Assembly: GCA_964017235.1 (NCBI GenBank)
Contig: OZ024935.1
Location: 4,278,001-4,342,000 of the forward strand
DNA from: Sabellastarte sp. h YS-2021
Taxonomy: Eukaryota > Annelida > Polychaeta > Sabellida > Sabellidae
Direction: 5' to 3'
DNA: 64,000 nucleotides
The notes beneath the pieces are model-generated. The model saw nothing but the letters and a program-made list of their open reading frames with translations, was not told the origin of the DNA and searched no databases. This document shows, one piece after another, positions 1-10,640 of the stretch. How positions within the stretch are numbered: the first letter of the stretch is position 1; each line of letters starts with the position of its first letter. A program made the translations under genes and the position numbers.

Positions 1-435
1 CTCTGAAGTTTCCATCTAGAAATTTTTCTACATGTAGAAAGTGTTGAGCCTGCTTAAGTCTATAACTGGCCTCCACCTTTGTTGAGGCTTGGGTACTAGA
101 AACAGGGGACTGTAAAACTCGAGAGATTTTGCATTTTCCACCCTTTCGATAACGTTCCTTGACAGAAGAGACTGGATGCAATGGGCCAAGGCTTCGTCCT
201 TTGTGAGGGCCTTGTATTCTGACATTATCAGAGAAAATGTGACCAAGTTGGGCTTTGAGAGGAATAGCAGTACGTAGCCATTGGTGATAAGTTTTAATAC
301 GTTGGATGAACAATTGTTTGTTTGCCAGTCTCTGCTGAAAGAACGGAGGCGAACTCCTACTGGTGGACTGCTTGAGGCTTTAAAGGAGTCATTGGGAAGA
401 GGGATCCACGCCCTCTTCTCCTGTTGTGGGGTCAA
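1..435 (-). pseudogene. DIRS reverse transcriptase, N-terminal fragment
   Basis: The minus strand encodes a 135-residue open stretch. It has the entry motif of DIRS reverse transcriptases (PVGVRLRSF, then NGYVLLF) and the finger-domain signature SPLFLVPKPQQRWRPVIDLS. This part of RT binds template and precedes the catalytic YxDD box, which would lie beyond the window's left edge. Just after the open stretch the reading continues with a recognisable but broken KNF.METSE segment. The family is clear from motif order. Activity cannot be judged because the domain is cut by the window edge. Confidence 0.8.
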
Positions 436-852
436 AAAAACGACTCTTGGAGCCTCTTAAGTTCTGTTTTTCCCCTGTTGGAAGAAAAATGACTGGTTAC
501 TGCTTTGTGAGGGATTGCCCCCATAGGGGCGTTTCCTGTAGGAGCCTCTTTGTTGTGGGGAGCATGAAAGGGCTTATTCTGGCAGGGTCCGAAATCCTGA
601 GAATCTTTGAGGTGCCTTTAGGAAGGAAGTCCTTGCCTTCCTTCACCAACTATGATTTAAACAAGGAAGACGGCCAGAAGGACGCCTTCCGGAGTTCTTA
701 AAGGGATTATTCTGGTAGGGTCCGAAACCCTGAGAACCTTTTGAGGTGCCTTTTTTAAGAAGGAAGTCCTCGTCTTCCTTCACCAACTAGTTCTTGGCGC
801 CTGGTTTCTCCTAAGTGTGGTTGTAATAGGGTCATTTAGGCTTCGAGCCTAA

Positions 853-1567
853 TCAAGTCAGTATTGCCCATTGAGTATAATTTTCTCTGGAGAATATGGA
901 ACAAGGACTACTAAGGCAAGTCAAGGCCCTGTGTTGGATCAGGATGGTCTTATTCCACAGGTCCAGAGACTCGCAGGCTTCCTCATAACCACGTTTCACT
1001 ACTTTATCAGGGTCGGCACCTTTCCTGATTTGAGACTTGACCAGTTTTAAAAAGTGTTGCAGGCTATATTGACACTTCTCCAAAGTGACATGACAGAAGG
1101 AGGACGTCTTGGCCAAGGTAGTAGCGAAATTGAGAGTGGAAAAATTCTGTCTTGCCTGATGTTCCAATTCTTTAAGAATTGGAAGAGGAACCTTGACTAT
1201 AGGAGCCCAGATGACTTAGGAGAAATACAATTCTGGCAAAGTCTGTATTCAGCTCTTGTATTTTGACCTCATAACAAGACTGGTCTGGCTGGTACCACTT
1301 GACATTGGGAGGTGGTTGGATGTACTTACCCTCAGGTAAATTTTATTTGGAAGTCCTGATCAAATTTATCAAAGGCATTCTTAATGATTGAATTGAGAGG
1401 CAACATGGAGGAAGGACCTCTTGGACTAAGTTTTGCCTGCCTTTCTCATCATCAAGGCACATGACCGCAGTTGAAGATCTAGGTAAGGATTCCCTAGGTT
1501 CAGGCAAATTGAGGATACGTCGAAACGTTTCCACCTCCTCAGCGTATTGGAATGGGATGTCAGCCAA
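853..1567 (-). pseudogene. DIRS gag-like protein remnants
   Basis: Two minus-strand pieces, 1343-1567 and 853-1167, are in the order expected of a DIRS ORF1 (gag-like) protein. The upstream piece has an LNLPEP motif followed by LPRSSTAV and LDDEKGRQ. The downstream piece has the EHQARQNFSTLNF helix region and the KSQIRKGADPDKVVKRGYEE segment that I know from mollusc DIRS ORF1 proteins. Frameshifts separate them. The protein is thought to form the nucleoprotein particle. The assignment rests on recognised motifs and on position just 5' of the RT. Confidence 0.6.
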
Positions 1568-2479
1568 TGCTACTTCCCTATAATAAGGAGGGTAGGGGTC
1601 ATACTTCCTTCACCAACTGTGAATTAAGTGGTCCTGATCAGGGTATGACTTCCTGGAGGGCTTAGGGAACCTATGCATAGGTTCAGGGTACTGATCCTCC
1701 TCTGAAGATGAGGGTGCGAATCTGGCCCTCGACTTGTATTGGCTTATCAGAGTGCTTTGGGCCTACTAGGGGCTGGTTGAGGGCTATAAGTAGTGTTCGA
1801 GGAACTCGGATCTACAGCATATTGACTGGAAGAGTGTAAATATTGTTTTGGGCTGGTCGAGGCAACCTACGAGGGATCCTCGGCCGAACTACAACCTTGA
1901 CACAAGTCATCTACGAGGCGACTAGAGGCGAGAAATTGTTAAGTTCTGAGGTGAACTCCACCTCCAGTGACTCGATAGCCCTACTGGATTCGAGGATTTG
2001 TCCAGATCTTTGGAGGGTGCGTTCATTTTATGAGCAGCAGAAGAGGTCTGATCTACCTTCCTTTGCTTTTGTAAAGATTTCTAAAAATCTTCACGGAAAT
2101 TATTGAAACGCCTCCAATATATGGATGTCGAAAAGACAAAGATATTCTAAGATTAGCTGTGACACATGGATCGTCAACCTTACCTGCCTCTCTGCAGGTA
2201 GGAAGGAAATAAAAGCATTTGCTGAAGGTATTTTTACTAGGAGTGTGAGAAGACATGCTTTAACGCAATAAAACAAACGCGAGTAGACCTCGAGTAAACA
2301 ACTCGCAGAAGAAAAGCCAGTTGAGGTGAGTTCATAAAACTTAAAATAAGGACAATTTACAAAAGCGGAAGTGCTGAAAATTGGCCAGAATGTGCATTAT
2401 ACAATAATAAATGAAATACATAAAAGGGATGTATAACAATAACACTGCACTAAGATGTAGCTAGAAAACGGCAGTAAAT

Positions 2480-2669
2480 ACTTCCCAAAGACTGTAAAAT
2501 GGCGGCGACCAATGAGAAAAGTTGTAACAAAAGGGGCAAATCACGTGACGACAACCTGAGGCTACGGCCAAGTATAAATGTCTTTTTTTCTTAGACATTG
2601 GTCGTGGTGCCTCGCAGCTACCAGTAAAGCATTCAGTCCCACATGGTAAGCTATTGTAGCGCAATAAAA
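2480..2669 (-). repeat. Right terminal repeat of DIRS element D (candidate)
   Basis: Read on the minus strand from 2669, the segment shows TTTATTGCG, CTTACC, an A-rich AAGAAAAAAAGAC block and a CACGTGAT box at the same relative places as TTTATTGCG, CTTACC, AAGAAAAAGACG and TGACGTCAT in the termini of elements A and C. The opposite copy and the internal complementary region would be outside the window, so this is inferred from similarity alone. Confidence 0.55.
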
Positions 2670-2680
2670 GTATGAAATTT

Positions 2681-3155
2681 TTGTCTGCAGGCCGTTTCAC
2701 TTACGGAGCAATTCCAAAATGTAGTAAGAATCTTAAATTGGCTAAAATCGTAACAGGAAGTGCTTTGTCATGAGCCCTTAGCTTCAAGTGAGTTTGTATT
2801 TACTTAATGTTGGACCTGTGTCTGCATTGAGGAACTTAGGTATGCGTTTGAAATGTTTGTCTGTTGGCCATGTCACTTCCGGAGCAGTTTCAAAATGTGG
2901 TAAGAAGCTTAAATTCGCTAAAATCATTACAGGAAGTGCTTTGTCATGGGCCTTGAGCTGCGGGTGAGTTTGTATTTACTTAATGTTGGACCTGTGTCTG
3001 CATTGAGGAACTTATGTATGTGTTTGAAATGTTTGTCTGTTGGCCGTTTTACAGTCGGAGCTCTCCCAAGCTGTGTTAAGAACTTTAAGTTGGCAAAAGT
3101 TGTCACAGGAAGTGCTTTCTCATGGGCCCTGAGCTGCATGTCCAATTTTACTGAT
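2681..3155 (+). repeat. 176-bp tandem repeat, about 2.7 copies
   Basis: The phrase TTGTCTGYDGGCC recurs at 2681, 2857 and 3033, exactly 176 bp apart, followed each time by the same series (CGGAGC, TTAAATTGGC, ACAGGAAGTGCTTT, TTACTTAATGTTGGACCTGTG, GAGGAACTTA). The third copy stops near 3155. Element D ends inside the first copy, so the array was probably its insertion target. Confidence 0.9.
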
Positions 3156-3156
3156 T

Positions 3157-3265
3157 CCCCCCCCCCCCCCCCCCCCCCTCTTCTCCCTTCTTCCGCTTCC
3201 TCAATCCACTCCCGCCCTATTCCCTCCCCTTTCTCCTGTTTTTTTTTCTTTCTGTTTTGAGAGCA
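3157..3265 (+). repeat. Poly-C run and pyrimidine-rich tract
   Basis: A run of about 22 C residues (3157-3178) is followed by roughly 80 bases of almost pure C and T. Open frames here in either strand are compositional artefacts. Confidence 0.9.
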
Positions 3266-3399
3266 CAAGAGGATAAAAGTTCTGATATGGCTCTATGATG
3301 CTCTATTGAACCGTGATAAGGTTCTGCCACACATCAGGGATTTGGGGGCATACACTAACCACCACCAGGCATCAGTGCTTATGTTGGAGCCACCCAGTG

Positions 3400-3515
3400 A
3401 GTCCACGGTAGGCAGAGTACGACCTCCCGTTTTTTCTCCTGTGCTGGTTGACCTGCTGGAAATGTTGCCAGAGTGTCAAAAAATTAACAACCTACTACCC
3501 AGGTGCTAGAATACA
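3400..3515 (+). repeat. Dispersed repeat shared with 16060-16150
   Basis: The stretch with CTCCCGTTTTTTCTCCTGTG, CTGGTTGAC, and ACCCAGGTGCTA is repeated, diverged but collinear, at about 16060-16150. Both copies lie near exon-like sequence on the minus strand. I do not recognise the family. The rest of 3266-3814 holds no gene I can support. Confidence 0.55.
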
Positions 3516-3814
3516 TGGACAAAAAGAGTAAACAACCCCTTACGTACGCCGCACTAAATAAAGTAGACCTGTAAACATGAGCACATGCCAATATTACCCT
3601 GAACTGTTCCAAACCCTGTTCCAGATGTAAATGAAAAACTAAAGATAAGGAAAAACAAATATTGATTTATTTACATTAAAAAATTACTCTGGACGAGACA
3701 AAAACAAGGTGGTACACAAAGACAAGACTTATACACACAAAAGTTACTTACACAAGACTTTGATGCACACAAACTTACACAAAAAAAAAACACAAAAGTA
3801 CTAAATGTCCCATA

Positions 3815-4177
3815 TCTAGTACCACATCCAAGCTGGTGATCCTGGACTCCTATCACCGTAATCATGCTAAACTTGTTCATTGGTCTTAATATATCTTGTA
3901 GCTACTATCACCAGTCCTAGTGGTTGTCCTTTCTCGCCTCTTACCATTATGGCTTTTGAATTAGCATTTTTAAACGAATGGTTAAGCCACGTGCCTGGAT
4001 TGTCTTCTGTTGTAACTTTTTTACTATTTATTACATATGGATCCAGGCAGGTGGCCTTATTTATCTTGAACACTGCTGGTGGCTGTCCATCTTTTGCATG
4101 TGTGGCCTCCCTTTCTTTAGCTTGGATGCTTGGTACTAGCGTCCCCCAATAGGGGCAGATGATCTCATCTATGAATA
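3815..4177 (-). pseudogene. SET-domain exon remnant, KMT5A-like
   Basis: On the minus strand an acceptor-like TTCTATTCATAG (ending at about 4178) is followed by an open stretch carrying the SET-domain landmarks. These are NHSFKN (the NHS motif of the methyl-donor pocket), ATRYI, and then, across an in-frame TAG, HDYGDRS, which matches the DYGDRS signature of the KMT5A/SETD8 family of lysine methyltransferases. The usual GEEL/GEQV turn reads NEQV. The TAG immediately before HDYGDRS, and another TAG about 20 codons later, make this a pseudogene or a cut-off exon. Neighbouring exons were not found. A transposon-associated SET protein is also possible. Confidence 0.6.
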
Positions 4178-4439
4178 GAAAAATACTTGTGTTTAACAAC
4201 TAGTGTACATAAATTGGCCAGCCTTGGCAGGTAAGAACCCCAGCTTGCAGGTACATCTACATGGGCAGCAACATCAAGATTTGGGAAAATCTTAGGAACA
4301 ACTTCAGCAGTAAGAAGTATACAGAATCCACAAAATGTTGTCAGATGTAAGATTCAAAGGCCATTGTTTCTTAAATGTTGTTTTCATATTTTGAAGCCCT
4401 AGAACCAGTTATAAGGGAGATATATGGCCCTTTTAGCAT

Positions 4440-4745
4440 GATGACCCTCCTGGACCTTGAAGCAAGGGTCAAAGGTCAAATTTGACACTTAGCTATGATG
4501 GTTAACTATCTCCCTGTCACGTTTGAATTTGATTAAAGCATTTTTGAGTTAGAGTCCAGAAACGGAAATGTTGACAAACAGACAAATAAACAGACAGAAT
4601 TAAATCAATGTCGAAAGCAACTCAGCTATGATGGTGAACTAGCTCCCTGTCAAGTTTCAACTCAATTGCACAAAGTGTTTTTACCCCACATCCCATAATG
4701 GCTGTCAGGGTATTGTTTCACCCATGGTGTGCGGATGGGCGGGCA
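4440..4745 (+). repeat. Dispersed repeat with AGCTATGATGGT
   Basis: AGCTATGATGGT followed by TATCTCCCTGTCA or a close variant occurs at 4491 and 4624, and again at 14882. Each has neighbouring TAGAGTCCGGAAA-like and GACAAACAGA-like phrases. It is a dispersed, diverged repeat with no coding content that I can see. The region 4200-4440 shows nothing recognisable. Confidence 0.6.
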
Positions 4746-4749
4746 GGTG

Positions 4750-4917
4750 GCGGGAAAAAAGTTTGTCTGGGCTATATCTCGGAAACTGTAAGGTGTAGGA
4801 AGTTGATAATTGGTAGAGACATTGCTTAGGGTGTGCAGGTGTGCATCATCATTGTCTGACCTTGACTTGACCTTTCATCTTGCTGTAGTGACCTTGACCT
4901 ATAAAATTGCAAATTTA
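4750..4917 (+). repeat. 146-bp TGACCTTGACC repeat, left of element A
   Basis: One unit: GGCTATATCTCGGAAACTGT, then AGGTGTAGGAAGTTGAT, then TGACCTTGAC phrases and CTATAAAAT. The array is interrupted at 4917 by DIRS element A and resumes at 11431, so these two blocks were once continuous. Confidence 0.85.
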
Positions 4918-4959
4918 ATAAGTAAATTAAATTTTTATAAGTTAATACCCTATCCAATG

Positions 4960-5120
4960 GACAATTGCTAATCCGGTCGGCGCAGACCGGCCCGCCAAAC
5001 GCCAGAAAAAGACGTCCTGTGTTGCCACCGGCTGGCCGGTCCGTAGTACTGTGCACTCCCCAGATGGCGCCTCGTACTTCCTTCCTGTCTAGACAACCTG
5101 ACGTCATAGCATCTTTTTCG
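4960..5120 (+). repeat. Left inverted terminal repeat of DIRS A
   Basis: From CCTATCCAATGGACAATTGC to GCATCTTTTTCG this segment is the near-exact reverse complement of 11239-11409. It contains GACGTCATAGCATC and AAAAAGACGTCCTG, also present in elements B and C in diverged form. It is a terminal structure of the DIRS class, used in forming the circular DNA intermediate. Confidence 0.9.
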
Positions 5121-5181
5121 TTGTCTAAACCTCTTAGACCCCTAGTAAGCTGATAGCGGGGTCGGTGGGAGGGTCTTGTGT

Positions 5182-5277
5182 GTCCATTGGATAGGGTATT
5201 AACTTATAAAAATTTAATTTACTTATTAAATTTGCAATTTTATTGCGTTAATACATCCTATCCAATGGACAATTGCT
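5182..5277 (+). repeat. Internal complementary region of DIRS A
   Basis: The first half (5182 to about 5236) is the reverse complement of the element's left terminus (4918-4970). The second half (about 5236-5277) is the reverse complement of its right terminus (11385-11430). Joined, they describe the junction of a circularised element, which is what DIRS internal complementary regions are believed to template. Confidence 0.9.
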
Positions 5278-5654
5278 GAATAACTACCGCTTGGTCGGCG
5301 GGTAAGTTACTAGGGACTCATGTGAACTCACAAGTTATAGCAAATTTTAACCTACGGTCTAGGCTGACTTCATCAGGAGACCTATAGGCCCAGGCCTGGG
5401 TTGACCCTAAGGTCAGGAAACCCTGTAAGACCTTGGTCGGTTGCCAACAGCCGGTTACCCGGGGGCTATACCGACATCGCACCCACCCCCCCTTTTTTTT
5501 TTTACAGACCTGCTCTGAGGTAGGGGAAGAGAGGGATGAGTTCAGTCCCAGAAAGCCAATAAACCTCCCGAAGGAAGGACATCACATTTTATACTATGTG
5601 CTTGTAGAACTGTTACATTATGTACATATATACAAATCTCCTCAAAGGGCCACT

Positions 5655-7360
5655 TGTGGTTCTGCTGAGCAGCCCAACACCAAGCCCAATTGGTAAAGCT
5701 CTGAGTCAGCCCAAACCACACCCTTCAGAAAGCACTGTGTGAAGGTATTATGTGACTTCAGTGGCAGGCTGACAAAAATGGATCTAAGGAAACTCCCGAC
5801 TGGAAGACCTTAGGAGCAGCAAAGGCCCTGACATCATGGGCTTTTAACTAGTGATCTCAACGGGTACCCGGATATCCGGGTACCCGAACCCTGAATACTT
5901 ACCCGAATCTGAAATCTCATACCCGAGTACCGGAATCTAAGCTTATTTCTGTAAATATCGCCCACATTGGCTGACCAAGTACAGACGTATGTGAACTTCA
6001 TTAATTCATTTTAAAATTAAACTATTCAATTAAAATGCATAATAATTTTGTTTTTCACCCTTGTACACCGTTTATAGTATTTTATTTGTCTTTTATTTTA
6101 GTTGTTTATACATTGTCAAATACCGGAACCCTTTGAAAATCGTCAGTATATCAACACAGTTTCTTAATTCCGAGTCCATAAAATGCTGTATATTGGCCAT
6201 ATATAGTGACATGCACTCCTTAAATAAATAAGAGTACAATATTTTCACACAGTAGTTAATAATTTTACGTTAATAAAATTAACTTACCAACCTGAAATAA
6301 CAATTCCGAAACTACATTCGAGCAGTAGTGTAATGCTTTTGTGATAGGTCATGTGACTCCATTTTTATATAAACAACCGTGTTTTGAATGTACAGAAGTC
6401 TTTTTTTGTTTAACCTTTCTTCCGTGCAATATTGTTTTGAATGCAAAACCGTGGCCAACAAGAAATAAAGCAAATGGTTGCATCCCATTATTTCTGTAGG
6501 TTTTAAGTCTGTAAATATGGAGATATTTGTAGTTTCAGCTATTATCGCCCATCGGCGCGGATACCCGGGTACCCGCCCGCTGAAACCACTGCATACCCGG
6601 TCCTAGTAAAAAGGGTTTGTTGAGAACACTACTTTTAACCTGATGTAAAGTGTGGGCCTCCTGGTCAGAGAGCTCATAACATAGGATCACAGTCTGCTTG
6701 ATCCAAGAGGAGATAGAGGCAGGTGAGGTGTCTTTGTCGAAACCTTTCCTAAAGGAGACAAAACCACCTCCTTATTCTGCCCGAGGTCTGAGGCCCTCTC
6801 CAAAGAGGAGCGCAGTGCTCTAACCTGAAAAAGGGACCTGTCAGACTTGAGGGACCTATCCAGAGTTGGGGCCAGGGTTGGTATAACCACTGGGGCCACA
6901 CTGTCTGGACCCTCTTGGGCCAGCTGATTCTTGGAAAGAAGGCTGGGTGATGGATACACAGGGACACCTTTGATCAGATTTGTGACTAATAGTCCTGCTT
7001 TGCCAAGCATGAATCTCACTTCTGCATTTGCCCGGCCTAAGAGGCAAGAGGAAAACCGTCTTGAAGGTCAAATGCTTCAAGGAGGATCCCTTGATTGGTT
7101 CAAAAGGAGCCTTAGTCAGCTGGTGCAAGACCAGTGAGAGGTTCCAGGAGATTCCTTCTTGGGTCTGTCTCTGTGGAGGCTATCCAGGAGACGAGCGAGA
7201 TTTTGTCCTTGCTAATGTTGAAGGGTGAATTTCCCAGTTTATCAGCAATGACTGACCTGTAACCATCAATGATGCTGGGCTATAGCTTCTAGTCCTAAAT
7301 AGGTACATAAGGAAGTCAGCAACTGACTTTACAGGGGGGTGCCCTGAAGTCCACCTGATT
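5655..7360 (-). pseudogene. DIRS tyrosine recombinase remnant, element A
   Basis: Pieces at 7019-6687 and elsewhere align in order with the intact recombinase frame of element C. YPSPSLLSKNQLAQEGP and VVIPTLAPTLDRSLKSDRSL match the middle of the protein, and the sequence around 5655-5848 resembles its C-terminal codons. The gene is interrupted by a 783-bp insertion (5849-6631) and by several frameshifts. The enzyme would have joined circular element DNA to the target, using Arg, His, Arg and Tyr residues. It cannot be functional here. Confidence 0.8.
5849..6631 (+). mobile_element. Non-autonomous hAT-like element inserted in DIRS A
   Basis: The ends are TAGTGATCTCAAC and, inverted, GTTGAGAACACTA. 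The 8-bp duplication CTTTTAAC flanks it exactly (5841-5848 and 6632-6639). Removing the insert and one duplication restores continuity with the recombinase DNA of element C. The inside is non-coding with several GGGTACCCGG palindromes near both ends. TAGTG ends plus an 8-bp duplication are standard for the hAT superfamily. Confidence 0.9.
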
Positions 7361-9062
7361 AGTGAGGCACCAATTTGTAAAATAAAAATGGCTCACTTTG
7401 CCTCAATTCTTGTGCCACTGCTTCAGAAAAAACCCTGCTCCTTGAATGGTGTGGCTCTAGGAGCCATGCATGGAGATTTAGGTTTGTCAGATTTCTGTGA
7501 GGGATCTGATTGAAAGCTGTGTTAACAGGTTGGGCAAGAAAGCCAGTCTCAGTGGGATCTGACTCGACCTGGTCACTGGGTCCCAAAACCAAGGCATGTT
7601 GAGCCATCCCGGAGCAATCACAATGATTCTGTTGTATGGGGAGTCCTACAACTTCTCCACCATTTGTCCAAGATGGTTGCTGGTGGGAAGGCATATGCAT
7701 CCAGATCGTACCATGACAGACTTAGTGCATCCACTGCTGTGGTCAGGGAATCTGGTGCCGGAGATACAAAGGCAACTTGTTGTTGAGCCTGTGGCCCATA
7801 GGTCTATTTGAGGCCAATGCCACCTGCTGTATATATTGCTTGGAAGGCCTCCTGAAGGAGAGACCACTATTTAGATGGTCTGGCCTAGCCCAGATAGCTT
7901 GCTTGTCTGCTACCACACTCAGCAGGCCTGGGATGTGTCGGGCTTTGGGAGTCACTTGATTTCTGGTGCACCAGGTCAAGATTCTCCATAGTAGAGACCC
8001 AAGTGGGCCCGACCTCATGCGTCCTTCCTTGTTTATGTATGACACCACTGTGGTGTTGTCTGTCTCTACAATTACTATTTTGTGTATGCAGAGGTCTTGG
8101 AACTCTTTTTTTTTTTTTTTAAGACTGGAAAGACTGCCTTGAGTTCTAATAGATATGCAACTTGCCTCCCGGAAGGGACAAAGTGCCTCTTGCAGTGCGT
8201 TCGTTTATGCAAGCGCCCCACCCTTCTTTTGATGCATCTGTAAAGATTGCAGAGCATGTTTTATTGGGTGTAATGGTTGGCCTGTAAGGACATTGTTCTC
8301 TTGCAGCCGCCATTGTAAATGTGGGTGCAAGAATCTCAATATTGGAATCACCTTTTCTAGTGACTCCGGAGATGCCAGCCTAGGTGAACTTGCTTTTCTG
8401 TGGATGTTATTAAACCTATCAGAGACATGAACTGCTGGACCGGACCGGCCGGCAGTGACAGTATTTATAGTATTTGTCCTGAAGGTTCTGCCAACAGTCC
8501 AGTGTAGGTCGGACTCGACCGGCCATGAGGTCAAACTGGTAATCTACAAGGTCGAAGGCCTGCTTGGCTCCAGTTCCGATTTTCTAAATTCACCCGCCAA
8601 CCTTATTCTTGGCATATTTTCACTAGATCTTGTATATGCCGGAGACAAACCTGGTGGGATGTGGCTTTCACCAACCAGTCATCTAGGTACTGGTGGATTC
8701 TTATACCCTTGTGCATGGCCATCAGTTTCAACTCCTTTGCTACTACAGTGAGCTCCATGGGTGCAGTGGACACACCGAAAGACAGTGCTTTGAACTGGTA
8801 TGTCCAACCCTGGACATGAAATCTCAATATTTCATGAAAAGTTCCTGCATTAGCATATAGAAGTAGGAGTCCTTGAAACCTATTGAGGTAACCCACTGGT
8901 CCTGATGGTCTCTGAAAAGTTTGGTTTGCTCAGAGTTGCGTGGTTTTGGAACCAAGAAAGGTTTCTGTGAGGATGCACACAGCAGCTGATAATATGGGTG
9001 GCCTTGTCAAGCTTGGTCTTGACTGGAAAGGGAGTGTAGCCCTCCTTTAACAGTTGTACTAC
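7360..9062 (-). pseudogene. DIRS RT/RNase H remnant, element A
   Basis: Minus-strand fragments run in order. A short N-terminal RT segment near 9060-9000 (KEGYTPFPVKTKL) comes first. At 8896-8603 come FKALSFGVSTAPMELT and GIRIHQYLDDWLV, with the YxDD box intact. The RNase H and connection region at 8534-7400 follows, including SEAVAQELR at the entry to the recombinase. An internal deletion removes the finger region of RT, and frames change several times. The product would have been the reverse transcriptase and RNase H of the element. Confidence 0.8.
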
Positions 9063-9469
9063 CTAGGGTCTAGGCCCTAAAGCTTCGCAAGTTTCCAGTA
9101 TGTATTTAGTCTGGACCCTACAGGCAGATGTGTGCCACCTTGGGACATTTGACAGCCTGACCAACATTTCCTGTCCATCCGGACACTGGTCCGGTCCGGT
9201 GACAATGATCCAAGTAAACAGTCTCGCTGTTCTTGCTGTGGTCCGGTCCGGTGCTGTGGTCCGGTCCATGTAATGAAAAACTTGTCGACTATCGACCACC
9301 TTTTTTTTTCTTTTTTTTTTTTGTAACCAAATTTACCCTGGGTAACTCTGCCCGGTACCAGGTCTCCATAACCTGTAATTTACTGTAAACAGTAATTCTC
9401 TGTAATCGGCAAAAAACTGGCAGGCTGGGGTCACCAACGAATTTACACAGCCACTGGTCTATATTTAGC

Positions 9470-10060
9470 CAGCTTATGTAACCAGTTGGGTGAAGCACTG
9501 TACAGTAAGGACTGTGTAGGCAGTACCCTGTCGGTAGACTTGTAACCGGTAGGTTGAAGTCATATGTAGCCAATTGCTAAAGTGTACAAGGCTGTATAGT
9601 CGGTACCGGCCGGTACACTCTGTAACCAGTGTTGAAGCAAGAGTACAAGACTGTATAGCAGGTAACCAGTTGTTAAAGCAAGTGTACAAGGCTGTGTAGC
9701 CAGTACCAGCCGGTACACTCTGTAACCAGTTGTTAGAGCAAGTGTACAAGGCTGTGTAGCCAGTACCAGCCGGTACACTTACTAGCCGGAACACTCTGTA
9801 ACCAGTAGTTGAAGCAAGTGTACAAGGCTGTGTAGCCAGTACCAGCCAGTACACTCTATAACCAGTTATTGAAGCAAGTGTATAGGGCTGTGTAGTCGGT
9901 ACCTGTCAGTACACTCTGAAACCAGTTGTGGAAGCAAGTGTACAGGGCTGTGTAGCCGGTACCCTGCCGGTACACTGTAACCAGTTGTTAAAGCTACTGT
10001 ATAAGGCTGAGTAGTTGGTCGGTACATTCTGTTTGAAGTAAATGTACTTACAACTATCTT
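9470..10060 (+). repeat. 60-bp tandem repeat inside DIRS A
   Basis: About nine units carrying GTGTACAAGGCTGTGTAGCC and CCGGTACACTCTGTAACCAG recur mostly 60 bp apart (for example 9581, 9641, 9681, 9741, 9817, 9877, 9937). A short copy occurs at 50190-50275, far from this element. Long open frames across the array are periodic artefacts. Confidence 0.9.
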
Positions 10061-10139
10061 GGGTTGAAATCAGCTGGCTGTAGGTTTCCGCCATTAATAA
10101 AGTATCTCTTTTGAACGCACGTCTTATTTGTAGATTTGA

Positions 10140-10640
10140 CAGTTGCTGGGAAAGCCCTTATGATCCATATTTAGAAACAATTGTCGGTCGGTGTGTCACA
10201 TGACCAGTTTGCTGGTCGGAGGTAGAACGTGATTGGCTGATTGGAGATGACGACCAGCTTCATGACCTGGTCGGTGGATCACGTGATTAACTTCGTGACC
10301 TGGTCGGTGAAAACACGTGACCAGCTTCGTGACTGGTCGGAAGGACACGCGATTGGTTAACTGGGGATGATGTCAGTATTCGCGTTCTTGGTGTGATGCT
10401 TTGCCAGCAACTTTACAGTCCATCAAACCCCACTACCGACAACAAGGCCGGGTCTGCAAGGCAGGGACTGGAATCAGCAGACGTGAGTTCTGAAAGAACG
10501 CACTTCCGACCTCCGAGGTCGGTGAAAACACGTGACCTGCTTCGTGATTGTTCGGAACGACACGCGATTGGCTGACTGGATATGACGTCAGAGGTCGCGT
10601 TCTTTTGAGCTGGTCGGTCGGCTGATGCTTCTAAAGCAGG
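10140..10640 (+). repeat. GGTCGG / CACGTGA-rich repeats in DIRS A
   Basis: The phrases CCTGGTCGGTGAAAACACGTGA, CTTCGTGA and GACACGCGATTGG recur in direct order at 10290-10360 and 10510-10580, with related copies before. Flanking GAACGC and GCGTTCTTTTGA phrases are partly inverted. No gag-like frame is visible here although gag is expected at this position. The following stretch to 11238 also shows nothing recognisable. Confidence 0.55.

Larger units (their letters stand above)
1..2669 (-). mobile_element. DIRS-type retrotransposon D, 5' part, degenerate
   Basis: This minus-strand stretch holds, in coding order, a terminal-repeat-like segment (about 2480-2669), gag-like remnants (about 1567-853) and the start of a reverse transcriptase (435-1) that runs off the left edge. 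The right end, read on the minus strand, starts TTTATTGCG and continues to CTTACC and GGGAC, as do the ends of the better preserved elements A and C. Its RT N-terminus reads closer to the VGxRLRxF type than the GGRLQxFW type of A-C, so I place it in a different DIRS lineage. No frame is intact. About 240 bases (435-675) and 1570-2480 carry no reading frame I can assign. Confidence 0.7.

Noticed and set aside
2461-2700. 79-residue open frame on the minus strand
   Set aside because: It lies in the terminal-repeat-like end of DIRS element D and has no recognisable protein features.
3157-3268. Open frames with poly-Gly or poly-Pro through the C run
   Set aside because: Homopolymer artefacts without homology.
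9474-10094. Long minus-strand open frames with repeated LVLATQPCTLALTTGYR-like peptides
   Set aside because: They follow the 60-bp tandem array, whose unit is a multiple of three, so the frame stays open by periodicity. The peptide is not conserved elsewhere.
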